A program made the position numbers and the translations under genes. Positions 26,455 through 35,771 of a stretch of 64,000 nucleotides of DNA are shown here, in pieces. The notes beneath the pieces are model-generated. The model was not told the origin of the DNA. It was given only the letters and a program-made list of their open reading frames with translations, and searched no databases. Every line of letters starts with the position of its first letter. Positions within the stretch are counted from its first letter, which is position 1. The stretch comes from Melittangium boletus DSM 14713 (GTDB lineage: Bacteria; Myxococcota; Myxococcia; Myxococcales; Myxococcaceae): contig NZ_CP022163.1 of the NCBI RefSeq assembly GCF_002305855.1, forward strand, positions 7,941,765 through 8,005,764, read 5' to 3'.

Positions 26455-27891
26455 ATGCCCTTCCCTGAACGAACACGGCAACGGCTGCGAGGTGGTCCGT
26501 GGCGAGTACCCGCCCAGGCGGGTCTGCTGTCGGTGCTGCTGGGATCGGGGACGGCCTCGGCCTCGGCCTTCCAGGTGGAAGCCCGCACGGAGGCCCAGGC
26601 CTACCAGTTGCGCTCCTACCGGCAGGCCTCTCCGAGCGACCCCGTGTTGCTGCCTCGCCGGAGGATCGTCCAGTACCTGGGGCTCACCGGGTATGAGCTC
26701 GTCACCGGGCAGGATCTGGGCTTCGAGTCCAGCCTGCGCCTCTTCGCGGACCTGGGCCTGCCGCGGGGTGAGGCGGCGAAGATCGATGGCTTGCGCTCGG
26801 AGGACGCGGACCTGCTCTACGCCTTCGTGCGCTACGGGGTGGGGGGCATCGAGGGCAAGCTGGGGCGTCAGTTGTACGTGGACGTGGCGGACATGCTCGC
26901 CTTCGACGGCCTGAGCGTGCGCTACATGAGTCCCCGGGGCATTGGCGCCGAGGTGTACGGCGGACTGTGGGTGAAGGGGGCGGGCTTCCTGTCCTCGTCG
27001 GTGTACCAGCCGGATGGCACGCGCGAGAGCGATGTGCGCCGCCTGGATCAAGGCGTGGCCGGAGCGGACCCGACGCTCACGGCGCTCGAGCCGATGTATG
27101 GCGCGAAGCTGCTCGTGGAGAACCTGCGGGGGGTGTCCGCCTCGCTGGGCTATCGCCGGGCCGTGGTGGACGGCAAGACGGACATCGAGCGCGCCACGGT
27201 GGAGGCGCGTTATGGCCAGGGCCTGGGGCCGAGTGCCATCGCCGGAGTGGATTTCGATCTCGTGCAGCTCAAGCTGGCCCAGGCCCGCGCCCAGGTGCGC
27301 TGGGACGGGGAGACGCTGGCGGTGAGTGGCGAGGCGCTTCGGCTCTCGCCCGTCTTCTCCGCGGACTCCATCTGGTACTGGTTCGCCTACGCGCCCCGGG
27401 ACGAGGCGCGCGTGCGCGTGGACTACTTCCCGCGCGGCCCGCTGCGCTACTACGTGCAGGCCGTGGGCAGCCTCTACCACACGGTCATCAACGACTCGCT
27501 GCAACTGGCGCGGGTGGACCTGTCCCAGGGACAGCCCTCGAACACCGTGGGCGGCTCGGCGGGTGCGTCGCTGCGGCGCGAGCGGCTCCGCTCGGCGGTG
27601 GACGTGTCCTACCGCCGGGGCTTCGGAGGCTCGCAGCTCTGGGCGGACCTCACCGCGGGCTACGGCTTCGGCGAGGGCCACTTCACCCTGGATGGACGCC
27701 TGTCCGCGGCGCGCATCCAGGACGGTTTCAACCCGCTGCTCGAGGGCACCTTCCTGGGCGCGCAGGTGTGGGCCAGCCAGGCGCTGTCTCGCGCCGCCCG
27801 CCTGTCGCTGGTGCTCGAGCACAACGTGAATCCCTACACGCGGTGGGACTCCAAGGTGTTCTTCCTCTTCGACCTGAAGGCGAGCCTGTAG
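26455..27891 (+). CDS. Porin-like outer membrane beta-barrel protein
   Basis: 478 aa with an N-terminal signal (AQAGLLSVLLGSGTASASA). The rest is almost entirely amphipathic beta strands with alternating aromatic and polar residues (YYVQAVGSLYHTVIND, VDVSYRRGFGGSQLWADLTAGYGF), ending in a strand (SKVFFLFDLKASL). No family name is certain. The next gene, a 13-heme cytochrome, starts at the base after the TAG, so the two products probably act together; a sheath for electron transfer across the outer membrane is the natural hypothesis. The ATG at 26455 is chosen because of the TATAAT directly upstream. Confidence 0.72.
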   Translation: MPFPERTRQRLRGGPWRVPAQAGLLSVLLGSGTASASAFQVEARTEAQAYQLRSYRQASPSDPVLLPRRRIVQYLGLTGYELVTGQDLGFESSLRLFADLGLPRGEAAKIDGLRSEDADLLYAFVRYGVGGIEGKLGRQLYVDVADMLAFDGLSVRYMSPRGIGAEVYGGLWVKGAGFLSSSVYQPDGTRESDVRRLDQGVAGADPTLTALEPMYGAKLLVENLRGVSASLGYRRAVVDGKTDIERATVEARYGQGLGPSAIAGVDFDLVQLKLAQARAQVRWDGETLAVSGEALRLSPVFSADSIWYWFAYAPRDEARVRVDYFPRGPLRYYVQAVGSLYHTVINDSLQLARVDLSQGQPSNTVGGSAGASLRRERLRSAVDVSYRRGFGGSQLWADLTAGYGFGEGHFTLDGRLSAARIQDGFNPLLEGTFLGAQVWASQALSRAARLSLVLEHNVNPYTRWDSKVFFLFDLKASL

Positions 27892-29067
27892 ATGGATCGC
27901 ACCTCGCGCACCTTCCTGTTCCTGGCCGCGCTGTCCCTGCTGGTGGGGGGCGGCCTCGCGTGGGCCACCACCGCCCGTGAGCGCAGCCTCGCCATCTACC
28001 CCACCCAGCGCATCCCCCTGCGCTTCGATCACCAGCAGCACCTCGCCGCGGGGGCCGAGTGCGCCACCTGCCACGACTCCGTCCGGGGTAGCGCTTCCTC
28101 CAAGGATCGCAACCTGCCGGGCCACGAGGAGTGTGGCACCTGCCATGACATCGACGCGGCGAAGAAGGGCGAGAAGACGGATCCGCCCTCGGCCTGCAAC
28201 ACGTGCCACCCGGGCTTCGACGCCACGGTGCGCCTGGAGCCGGCCAAACTGGAGATGCCCGCCGCCAACCTGCACTTCAACCACCAGGTGCACGTGAAGA
28301 AGAACGTGGACTGCGCGGTGTGCCACGGCGCCATGGAGGAGGTGCAGCTCGCCACCCGGCAGCAACTGCCGAAGATGGCCACCTGCCTCAAGTGCCACGA
28401 CGGCAACGCGGCGTCCAAGGCGTGCGGCACCTGCCACCTCTCGCAGCCCTCGGGGCGGTTGCAGCTCACCTTCCCCTCGGGCGTGTTGCGGCCCATGCAG
28501 GGAGATCCGCTCGGCCTGGACCACGGGCCTCGCTACGAGTTCACCCACGGCAGCCGCGCGTCGGTCGACCGGAACACCTGCATGTCCTGCCACGCCGAGT
28601 CCTACTGCCAGACGTGCCACGACTCGCTGCAGAAGCCCCTGTCGGTGCACCCCAACGACTTCATCACCCTGCACCCCATCCAGGCGCGCCAGGACTCCAC
28701 GCGCTGCTCCAACTGCCACCGCACCCAGTCCTTCTGCGCCGCGTGCCACGAGCGCTCGGGCGTGGGCCAGAACTCGGACCGCTCCCTGCGCGCGCGCAAC
28801 GTGAAGGTGCACCCGGACTACAACCTGTGGGTGGAGACGCCCGGGCCCCAGCACCACGGCATCGCGGCCTCGCGGGACATGCAGTCGTGCGTGTCCTGCC
28901 ATCGCGAGGAGTCGTGCATGACGTGTCACTCGGCCAAGGTGGGGCGGCAGATCAACCCCCACCCGACGGGGTTCGCCTTGTCGTGCAAGCGCGTGGCGGC
29001 CGCCAATGATCGGCCTTGCCTCAAGTGCCACACCGAGTCGAGTCTCGCCCAGAAGGGGTGCCGCTGA
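27892..29067 (+). CDS. Thirteen-heme c-type cytochrome
   Basis: 391 aa with an uncleaved or cleaved N-terminal hydrophobic segment (FLFLAALSLLVGGGLAWA) that exports it to the periplasm. I count thirteen CxxCH heme sites, in order CATCH, CGTCH, CNTCH, CAVCH, CLKCH, CGTCH, CMSCH, CQTCH, CSNCH, CAACH, CVSCH, CMTCH and CLKCH, plus many additional His that can act as distal ligands (FDHQQH, FNHQVH, HPNDF). The spacing resembles cytochrome c3/c7-type modules in tandem. It has zero-gap coupling to the barrel gene and its TGA overlaps the ATG of the lipoprotein. Confidence 0.9.
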   Translation: MDRTSRTFLFLAALSLLVGGGLAWATTARERSLAIYPTQRIPLRFDHQQHLAAGAECATCHDSVRGSASSKDRNLPGHEECGTCHDIDAAKKGEKTDPPSACNTCHPGFDATVRLEPAKLEMPAANLHFNHQVHVKKNVDCAVCHGAMEEVQLATRQQLPKMATCLKCHDGNAASKACGTCHLSQPSGRLQLTFPSGVLRPMQGDPLGLDHGPRYEFTHGSRASVDRNTCMSCHAESYCQTCHDSLQKPLSVHPNDFITLHPIQARQDSTRCSNCHRTQSFCAACHERSGVGQNSDRSLRARNVKVHPDYNLWVETPGPQHHGIAASRDMQSCVSCHREESCMTCHSAKVGRQINPHPTGFALSCKRVAAANDRPCLKCHTESSLAQKGCR

Positions 29068-29501
29068 TGCGCCGGTTGCTATGGGTGGGCCTGTTGGGGT
29101 GTGCCGGGTGCCTGGAGCCCGGGGATCCGTTCCTCTCCGCGGCGGACACGAAGCCCCCGGAGGTGGTGTCCACGGAGCCGGGCCCTGGAGGCACGGTGAG
29201 TGCCCGGGGCACGGTGCAGATCCTCTTCTCCGAGCGGATGGAGACGCGCACGCTGCGCCCTGGCATCGCCGTCTTCGAGGGCCGGGTGGAGGTGCCCCTG
29301 ACGGTGACGGCGCCGCCGGAGCTGGAAGGGGAGGACGGCGTCGAGCGCGGGGACGTGCCCTCGACGATCACCGTGAGCGCCGAGGCGGGGAGCTTCACGC
29401 CCGGCACGGCGTACACGCTGGTGCTGCGCACGCTGCTCACGGACTCCCAGGGCAATCCCCTGGCCCAGGAAGTCCGGGTGCCGTTCCGCACGGAGCCGTG
29501 A
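29067..29501 (+). CDS. Lipoprotein with SbsA-type Ig-like (Big_5) domain
   Basis: 144 aa. The lipobox is LLGCAGC. The rest forms one bacterial Ig-like domain with the Big_5 pattern (PPEVVSTEPGPGGT, VQILFSERMETRTL, FTPGTAYTLVLRTLLTDSQGNPL). ATG 29067 overlaps the cytochrome stop (TGATG). It is probably a small accessory or anchoring subunit of the barrel/cytochrome complex at the periplasmic face or surface. Confidence 0.8.
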   Translation: MRRLLWVGLLGCAGCLEPGDPFLSAADTKPPEVVSTEPGPGGTVSARGTVQILFSERMETRTLRPGIAVFEGRVEVPLTVTAPPELEGEDGVERGDVPSTITVSAEAGSFTPGTAYTLVLRTLLTDSQGNPLAQEVRVPFRTEP

Positions 29502-29522
29502 GCCGGGTGCTGCCTCCGGCTC
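29500..29522. terminator. Convergent hairpin between lipoprotein and acyltransferase genes
   Basis: GAGCCGG (29500-29506) pairs with CCGGCTC (29516-29522) around a 9-nt loop. The hairpin overlaps both stop codons and would form on both converging transcripts. No T-tract. Confidence 0.5.
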
Positions 29523-32094
29523 AGCCCTGGTGGCGCAGGTAGCGGCGGATCTCCTCGGCGTAGCTCCGGCACGCCTCCAGGTCGGGCGCCGCGGGGCCGA
29601 GCTTGAGCTTCTTGTCCTCCTCCACGAGGTAGCGCTGGTCGAGCATGTAGTGCACCGCGTTCTCCAGCGTCACCTTGGCCAGGGACTCGGCGGCGGTGAT
29701 GCGGCCCGAGTGGTACTCGGCCCGTCCGAGCTCCAGCGCCTGGCGCACGAAGGCCTTGCGGTCCTGCGCCATGCCCGCGGGCACCTCCGGCAGCGTCAGG
29801 GCGGCGATGAGGTAGGCCTCCAGGTAGTCGCGCAGCAGATCCGCCAGGAACTCCAGCTCGGGCCGAGAGTGGGGCTCGGGTGCCACGCCGAGCATGTCGC
29901 CGTCGTGGAGCACCAGGCCCATGCGCACCAGCCGCTCCACCACCTCGGAGAAGATGGTGTCGAAGCTCGCGCCCACCCGGTAGATGAACTCCAGCTTGAA
30001 GAGGCGCGAGAGCCACAGGGCCCGGGCCTTGACCTCATCGAACGGCGCCGGGAAGCCCACGAGCAGGGCGCTCGCCACGAGGCCGCGCGCCGCCACCAGG
30101 TTCATCAGCGTGTTCTTGTAGAAGGACATCTCCCCGCGGCGATCATCCTCCGCCTGGTAGATGACGTCGTTGTGCGCCTTGAGCGTGCGCACCATGCCAT
30201 CCGAGCAGAAGGTGCGCATGGCGTCCTGGATGGGGCCCATGGCCTCGGGGTGGCTGGGCGAGTCCTTGAGCAGGGCGGCCAGGGGCGCGCGCTCCTCGCC
30301 GGCGATGCGGCGCAGGATGTTGATGCGATCCGTGAGCTCGCGGCTCGTCATGCCCCGGCGGCGGTGGGACAGGAGCGCGGCGCTCACCAGGGCGTGGGGC
30401 GTCACGGTGGACACCTTGCTGATGCCGTACATGACCCGGTTGCCCAGGGCGCGCACCAGGCCCTTCTTCTGCTCGTCGTTCAGGGGCTGGGCCGGATCGA
30501 GCCCACGGCTCTTCATCAGCTCCATGAGCGACAGGGGCTCGTCGAAGGTGAGGTGGATGCGGCCGTAGCTCGAGGCGAGCACCTTGGGCGTGCTCAAGAG
30601 CGCCTTGATGTCCTCGGGCTTCTTCTCCCCGCCGGCCAGCTCCTTCGAGTAGCTGCCCGACTCCACCACCTTCTCGTAGTCGATGGAGACGGGCACGAAG
30701 ATGAGATCATTGCGCGCGCCCTCGAGCACGGACTCCACCTGCCAGGTGAACATGCCGAGCTTGGGCTGCAGGAGCTTGCCGGTGCGCGAGCGGCCGCCCT
30801 CGGGGAAGAACTCCTGGTGCACGCCGTCGTGCACGAGCTTCTTCACGTAGGCCTTGAAGGTGGCCGCGTAGATCTTGTCGTCCTTGAAGGAGCGGCGCAG
30901 GAAGAAGGCGCCGCAGCGGCGAAGCAGCGGGCCGAGGGGCCAGAAGGACAGGTTGGCGCCCGCGGCGACGAGCGGCACCGCGTAGCCGCGGTTCCAGAGG
31001 ATCCAGCTCATCACCAGGTAGTCCACGTGGCTCTTGTGCGAGGGGCACAGCACGAGCGGGGCGTGGCTCGCGGCCTTGAGGGCGCGGTTGAGGCCGGCCT
31101 CGTCCACCTCGATGCCGTCGTAGATGCGGTGGAAGACCCAGTCGAGCACGGGGGACACGAAGGCGAGCGTGGTGGGGCTGGCCTTGGCGGCGATGGCCTC
31201 CAGGTTGCGCCGGGACTGGCGCAGCACGCTCTCGGGGCGGCGGTTGGTTTCGGCGGCCACGGTGTCGAGCGCCTTGCGCAGGGTGCGGTCGCGCAGCGTC
31301 TCCTCGAGGATGCGCTCGACGGGCTTTTCCGGGGGCCCGAAGACGGCGCGCGTCTCGCGGGACAGGTGGTGGTGCAGGGCGCTGCGCACCTTGCGCGCGA
31401 TGACCTCGTCCGAGTCCTGGGGGTTGTCCTCGATGAAGCGCTTGAGGTCGATGGGCTCGCCCACGCGGAACTGCGCGCGGCGGTAGTTGCGGAAGAAGGC
31501 CACCATCGAGTGCAGGAAGCCGGGCGCCTCGGGAGAGCCGAAGACGCGGTCCCACACGTTGGGCATGAGGCGCGCGGTGCGCTTCTCCCAGACGAACAGC
31601 TCGGGCACGAGGAAGACGGTGCGCTCCTCGCGTCGGGCCATGGCGACCAGGGCGGGGAAGGGGTTCTCCTCGATGTCCTTGCCCGTGGCGCTCAAGAGGG
31701 CCGTCTTCTTGAGGAAGATGAGGCCGCTGCCGCCCGTGGCCAGGGCATGGGCGAAGCGCTCCTCGAAGGGGCCGCGCTGCTTGGTGTTGCGGAAGGGCTT
31801 GGTGAACCAGGGCCGCAGGTTCACCACGGCGCGCACGAGCGGCAAGCCCCGGCGCACCATGGCCCACGTGAGATAGAGGAAATTGACCCAGGCCGTGGTG
31901 CGCATGACGTGCACCACGAAGCCCTTGGCCTGGAGCGCGCGCAACTCGGCCTCCGCCTCGGGAGGAAAGCGCACACCGTCGAAGTAGCGCTGCCCCAGGA
32001 CCCGGGAGATGGGCCCGAACTCCTTGTTCAACGCCACCTGGTGATCCACGACCGGTGCCAGGACGGTATCCACGTGAGAGCCCCCTTGATCCAC
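29521..32094 (-). CDS. plsB: Glycerol-3-phosphate 1-O-acyltransferase (PlsB-type)
   Basis: 857 aa, near the usual PlsB length. The acyltransferase block is PSHKSHVDYLVMS (HxxxxD), then RRCGAFFLRRSF, EFFPEGGRSRTGK and FVPVSIDYEKVVE, the four classical motifs. It adds the first fatty acyl chain to glycerol-3-phosphate at the inner membrane. GTG 32094 is preceded by GAGGGG; a GTG at 32073 is a plausible alternative. It lies 12 bp downstream of argS on the same strand and is likely co-transcribed. Confidence 0.9.
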   Translation of the reverse strand: MDQGGSHVDTVLAPVVDHQVALNKEFGPISRVLGQRYFDGVRFPPEAEAELRALQAKGFVVHVMRTTAWVNFLYLTWAMVRRGLPLVRAVVNLRPWFTKPFRNTKQRGPFEERFAHALATGGSGLIFLKKTALLSATGKDIEENPFPALVAMARREERTVFLVPELFVWEKRTARLMPNVWDRVFGSPEAPGFLHSMVAFFRNYRRAQFRVGEPIDLKRFIEDNPQDSDEVIARKVRSALHHHLSRETRAVFGPPEKPVERILEETLRDRTLRKALDTVAAETNRRPESVLRQSRRNLEAIAAKASPTTLAFVSPVLDWVFHRIYDGIEVDEAGLNRALKAASHAPLVLCPSHKSHVDYLVMSWILWNRGYAVPLVAAGANLSFWPLGPLLRRCGAFFLRRSFKDDKIYAATFKAYVKKLVHDGVHQEFFPEGGRSRTGKLLQPKLGMFTWQVESVLEGARNDLIFVPVSIDYEKVVESGSYSKELAGGEKKPEDIKALLSTPKVLASSYGRIHLTFDEPLSLMELMKSRGLDPAQPLNDEQKKGLVRALGNRVMYGISKVSTVTPHALVSAALLSHRRRGMTSRELTDRINILRRIAGEERAPLAALLKDSPSHPEAMGPIQDAMRTFCSDGMVRTLKAHNDVIYQAEDDRRGEMSFYKNTLMNLVAARGLVASALLVGFPAPFDEVKARALWLSRLFKLEFIYRVGASFDTIFSEVVERLVRMGLVLHDGDMLGVAPEPHSRPELEFLADLLRDYLEAYLIAALTLPEVPAGMAQDRKAFVRQALELGRAEYHSGRITAAESLAKVTLENAVHYMLDQRYLVEEDKKLKLGPAAPDLEACRSYAEEIRRYLRHQG

Positions 32095-32106
32095 GTCTTC
32101 CCCTCG

Positions 32107-33825
32107 TTACATGTTCTCGGGAGTGGCGATGCCCAGCAGCGTCAGGCCGGCCGCGAGCGCCGCGCGAGTCGCGTCCGTGAGCGCCAGCCGAGCCGCCTTC
32201 AGCGCGTCATGGCCCTCGAGCACCACGCGCTTGTTCCGGTCCTGGTTGCCCGCCGTGTAGTAGCTGCTGAACGCCGCGGCCAGATCCAGGAGCCAGCGCG
32301 CCACGAAGCTCGGCTCCTGCTGCTCGGCGGCCTCCTGCACCACCACGGGCAACCGGGCGATGGCGCGCAGCACGGCCTGCTCCTCGGGCAGGGTGAGCAG
32401 GGTGGCGTCGTAGCTCGCCGGCGCGCCGCCGCCCTTGCGCAGGATGTTGCAGGCGCGCGCGTGGGCGTACTGGAGATAGGCGCCCGTGTGCCCGGTGAGG
32501 TTGAGCACGTCGTCCCAGTCGAAGGTGTAGTCCGTGCCCCGGCGGTTCTTCAGGTCGCCGAAGAAGATGGCGCCCAGGCCGATCTGCTCGGCGAGCTTCT
32601 CCGGGTCGTCCGTCTGGATCTTCCCCTCCTCGATGTTCTTGTCGACGATGGTGCGGGCGCGCGCGCGGGCCTCGTCGAGCACGTCGGTGAGGAGCACCAC
32701 GTTGCCCTGGCGCGTGCTCATGCCGTGCACGCGGCCGAAGTTCACGTGGACCATCCGGTCCACGAACGAGCGGCCCATGGCCTTGAGCACCCGGAAGAGC
32801 TGCCGGAAGTGCAGCGCCTGATCCGTGGCCACCACGTAGAGCGACTTGTCGAAGTGGAAGCGCTCGTGGCGGTCGATCGCCGCCGCCAGGTCGCGCGTGG
32901 CGTAGAGCGTGCTGCCGTCGTTCTTCTTGAGGAGCACGGGCGGCTCGTTCTCCTCGTAGGCCAGGTCCACGATGGTGGCGCCCTGGGACTCCTTGACGCC
33001 CACCGCGCGGGAGATCTCCTCGATGACGGGCTCCATCTTGCCCTGGTAGAAGCTCTCGCCCTCCATGTGCTCGAACTTCACGCCGAGCCGGGCGTAGATG
33101 CGCTCGAAGTCGCGCACGCTCGTCTCGCGGAACTCCTTCCACAGGGTGAGCGCCTCGGCATCCCCGGCCTCCATGCGGCGGAAGAAGTCGCGGGCGCGCT
33201 CGTCGAAGGCGGGCTCCTGCTCCGCGCGCTTGTTGGCCTTCACATACACCTGGACCAGGTGCGCCATGTCCTGGCGCTTGTCCGCCTCGCCGTACTCCTG
33301 GAAGCCCACGGCGACCAGGCCGAACTGCTTGCCCCAGTCACCCAGGTAGTTGATGCCCTCCACGCGGTAGCCGAGCGCGCGGTGCAGGTTGGCCACGGCG
33401 TGGCCGATGACGGTGGAGCGGATGTGGTGGAAGGCGATGGGCTTGGCGATGTTGGGCGACGAGTAGTCCATGACCACCGTCTTGCCCGCGCCCACGTCCG
33501 AGCCACCGTAGCGCACGCCCTGGGAACGCGCCGCGTCGATGACCTCGGCGGTGAAGGGCATGGGGGAGAACTTCGCGTTGACGTAGGGGCCCGCGGCGAC
33601 GATCTCCAGGCCGGGGACCTTCACGCCCTGGGCGAGCGCGGCGGCGATGGCGGGCGGGGCCTTCTTCTGGGCCTTGGCCAGGGGAAAGGTGGGAAACGAC
33701 AGGTCGCCATGGGCGGGGTCGGCCGGCTTGACCTGGGAGTCGATCTCGGAGGCGGGCACGCCCAGCGACTGGGCGAGCGCCTCGACGAAAGCGGTCCGGT
33801 AACGGGAGTAGACGGGAGGGCTCAT
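32107..33825 (-). CDS. argS: Arginyl-tRNA synthetase
   Basis: 572 aa class I synthetase. After the N-terminal Add-1 domain comes the HIGH-type segment (SPNIAKPIAFHHIRSTVIGHA), then GYRVEGINYLGDWGKQFG, and in the place of KMSKS the sequence MSTRQGN. The C-terminal DALR anticodon-binding domain ends with LTLLGIATPENM. ATG 33825 starts the conserved N-terminus; an upstream in-frame extension overlaps the kinase gene and is not plausible. Confidence 0.95.
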   Translation of the reverse strand: MSPPVYSRYRTAFVEALAQSLGVPASEIDSQVKPADPAHGDLSFPTFPLAKAQKKAPPAIAAALAQGVKVPGLEIVAAGPYVNAKFSPMPFTAEVIDAARSQGVRYGGSDVGAGKTVVMDYSSPNIAKPIAFHHIRSTVIGHAVANLHRALGYRVEGINYLGDWGKQFGLVAVGFQEYGEADKRQDMAHLVQVYVKANKRAEQEPAFDERARDFFRRMEAGDAEALTLWKEFRETSVRDFERIYARLGVKFEHMEGESFYQGKMEPVIEEISRAVGVKESQGATIVDLAYEENEPPVLLKKNDGSTLYATRDLAAAIDRHERFHFDKSLYVVATDQALHFRQLFRVLKAMGRSFVDRMVHVNFGRVHGMSTRQGNVVLLTDVLDEARARARTIVDKNIEEGKIQTDDPEKLAEQIGLGAIFFGDLKNRRGTDYTFDWDDVLNLTGHTGAYLQYAHARACNILRKGGGAPASYDATLLTLPEEQAVLRAIARLPVVVQEAAEQQEPSFVARWLLDLAAAFSSYYTAGNQDRNKRVVLEGHDALKAARLALTDATRAALAAGLTLLGIATPENM

Positions 33826-33910
33826 TGACGCGCGGGATACTAAGCGAAGCTGGGAGGTATCCCGCGCACCTTCTGCACCTTCTCTTCGACGCGATGCGTC
33901 GTGAGGCGGT

Positions 33911-35590
33911 TCAGGAGACCGCGGGGTTGCGGCGGCTCGGACGGACCACGGCGCCCACGGTGTCGAGCAGCCGCGGCAGTTGCAGGGGCTTCTCGAAGAA
34001 GCCGTCGATGCGATCCAGTCCCTGGCCCGCGCCCAACGTGGAGACGTCGCTCGCGCCGGAGATGATGTAGACGGCCACGTCGGCGAGCGATTCGGTGCTC
34101 CGGATGAAGCGCAGCACGGAGCGCCCATCTTCCTCGCTCAGGCGCAGATCCAACAGCACCATGGCCGGGCGGATGTGCGAGAGGATGGAGCGGGCCTCGG
34201 CGGCGCCCGAGGTGGACATCACCCGGTAGCCCTCCTGCTCAAGCACCTGCTGGAGCACCTCGCGGCAGTCCGCGTCGTCCTCGACGAGGAGGATGCCGCC
34301 CGCGCGGGGTCCCGCCTGGGAGAGATCGGGCGAGCTGACGGCGCCGGCGAACAGGGGCATCACCATCTGCAGGCTGGTGCCCTCGCCGAGGGTGCTCGAG
34401 GCCTCCACGCGGCCGCCGTGCAGCGCCATGATCTTCGCCACCAGGGGCAGGCCGAGGCTGTGGCCCTGGCCGCGCACGCCGGGGCGGTGGAAGGGATCGA
34501 AGACGTGCTCCAGGTCCTCGGTGCCGAGGCCGGGGCCGGTGTCCTTCACGGTGAGCAGGGCGAGTCCGTCCTCGCTGCCCACGCGCAGCTCCACGCTGTC
34601 GTCGGGCTCGCAGCGGTTGATGCCGCTCTCCACGAGGTTCTGGATGGCCTCGGCGATGCGCTCGCGGTCTCCGCGCACGAAGACCTCGCCGGTGGCGGGG
34701 AGGATGAGCTGCACCTTGGACTGCTCGGCGGACGGGGTGAGGGTGCGGATGACCTCCTCGGCCACGGCCTTGAGTCCGAAGGGCCGCTGATTGAGCTGCA
34801 TCTTGCCGGCCTGGAGCCGGGACATGAGCAGCAGATCATTCACCATGCGCAGCATGCGGTCCGCGCTGCGATCGCACACCTGCACCGCGCGGCGCTGGGC
34901 GTCGGAGAGCGCACCGAGCTTCTCGCGCCCCATCATGGCCAGGTACGCCTTGATGGTGGTGAGCGGGTTCTTGAGATCGTGGGACACGTTGCCGAGCAGC
35001 TCGTCGCGGCTCTGCTCCAGGGCCTTGAGGCCGGCGATGGCCGTCTGGAGATCCTTGTTACGCCGGGCGCTGTCGTCGCGCAGGCGCGCCACCTCGTAGG
35101 CGGCGGAGAGCTGTCCGGCGAGCGCCATGAGGAGCGAGTCCGAGGCCGAGCGGCGCGGGGCGAGGATGGCGAGCACACCGCTGATGCCCTGGGGGCTCTC
35201 GAGCGGAACGGCGACGGTTTCCTCGTCGCGCAGGATGGCGCGCTCGGCGAAGGCGCGGCCGATCAGGCCCTCCTCGGGGGTGGCGGCGGTGATGCGCTCG
35301 TCATAGCGGCCGCGCACGTGCTCCACGTGCAGTTGGTTGCGCGAGGGGAGGAAGCGCGCCACGTAGCAGGCCTTGGCCTGCAAGAGGGTGTGGATGAGCT
35401 GGAGCTGTGCGCGCAGGGCCTCGGTGGGACCCTCGCTGGAGGAGATGTGCCGGGCCATCTCCACGAGCGTGCGCTCGGCGGCCTCGCTCTCCACGGGAGG
35501 TTGGGGCTTCACCAGGCGCCGGGGTGGCTTCTTCGGCTCCGGGCGGAGGGTGACGATTTCGGCCAGATGAGGAACCTTCTTCTTGGGCAC
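33911..35590 (-). CDS. Hybrid sensor histidine kinase (GAF - HisKA - HATPase - receiver)
   Basis: 559 aa from GTG 35590 (GAGG upstream); cytoplasmic, no TM segment. A GAF-like domain covers about 40-175. The H-box NVSHDLKNPLTTIKAY follows near residue 205. The ATP lid has DTGPGLG and HSLGLPLV. The N-box reads QNLVESGINR, where the Asn that normally chelates Mg (as in NMVVNAARY of EnvZ) is Ser. A C-terminal receiver domain (LLVEDDADCREVL, phospho-Asp in VLLDLRLSEEDG, Lys in FEKP) is complete. The kinase may be weak or rely on another kinase, with the receiver as output. Confidence 0.88.
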   Translation of the reverse strand: MPKKKVPHLAEIVTLRPEPKKPPRRLVKPQPPVESEAAERTLVEMARHISSSEGPTEALRAQLQLIHTLLQAKACYVARFLPSRNQLHVEHVRGRYDERITAATPEEGLIGRAFAERAILRDEETVAVPLESPQGISGVLAILAPRRSASDSLLMALAGQLSAAYEVARLRDDSARRNKDLQTAIAGLKALEQSRDELLGNVSHDLKNPLTTIKAYLAMMGREKLGALSDAQRRAVQVCDRSADRMLRMVNDLLLMSRLQAGKMQLNQRPFGLKAVAEEVIRTLTPSAEQSKVQLILPATGEVFVRGDRERIAEAIQNLVESGINRCEPDDSVELRVGSEDGLALLTVKDTGPGLGTEDLEHVFDPFHRPGVRGQGHSLGLPLVAKIMALHGGRVEASSTLGEGTSLQMVMPLFAGAVSSPDLSQAGPRAGGILLVEDDADCREVLQQVLEQEGYRVMSTSGAAEARSILSHIRPAMVLLDLRLSEEDGRSVLRFIRSTESLADVAVYIISGASDVSTLGAGQGLDRIDGFFEKPLQLPRLLDTVGAVVRPSRRNPAVS

Positions 35591-35610
35591 GGAGCGACCT
35601 CGGCAGCCTG

Positions 35611-35629
35611 GGGTCGATACACTCGACCC
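35611..35629. promoter_or_regulatory. Perfect inverted repeat upstream of the hybrid kinase
   Basis: GGGTCGA-TACAC-TCGACCC, 7-bp arms and a 5-nt centre, 20 bp upstream of the kinase GTG at 35590. It could be an operator dyad or an mRNA hairpin near the ribosome-binding site. Confidence 0.5.
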
Positions 35630-35771
35630 ACCCGGGAGTGATCCTGCGCCAAGGGGCACCACACAGAAAACCCCCTGACCCGGGTAGAGACTGAACAGAG
35701 CTGGCCGCAGGACAGTTGCCGTGTCCACTTCACGACACAGGGAGGGCGCTCGACGGACGACCTGGCGCGTC

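Noticed and set aside
26017..29031. A 1004-codon minus-strand frame over the barrel and cytochrome genes
   Set aside because: Thirteen heme motifs and the barrel on the plus strand are real; the opposite frame is Ala/Arg/His-rich filler.
29530..33828. A 1432-codon open frame on the plus strand
   Set aside because: It lies exactly antisense to plsB and argS, which have clear motifs. Its product is a His/Arg/Glu/Ala-rich low-complexity shadow, expected when high-GC genes lack stops on the opposite strand.
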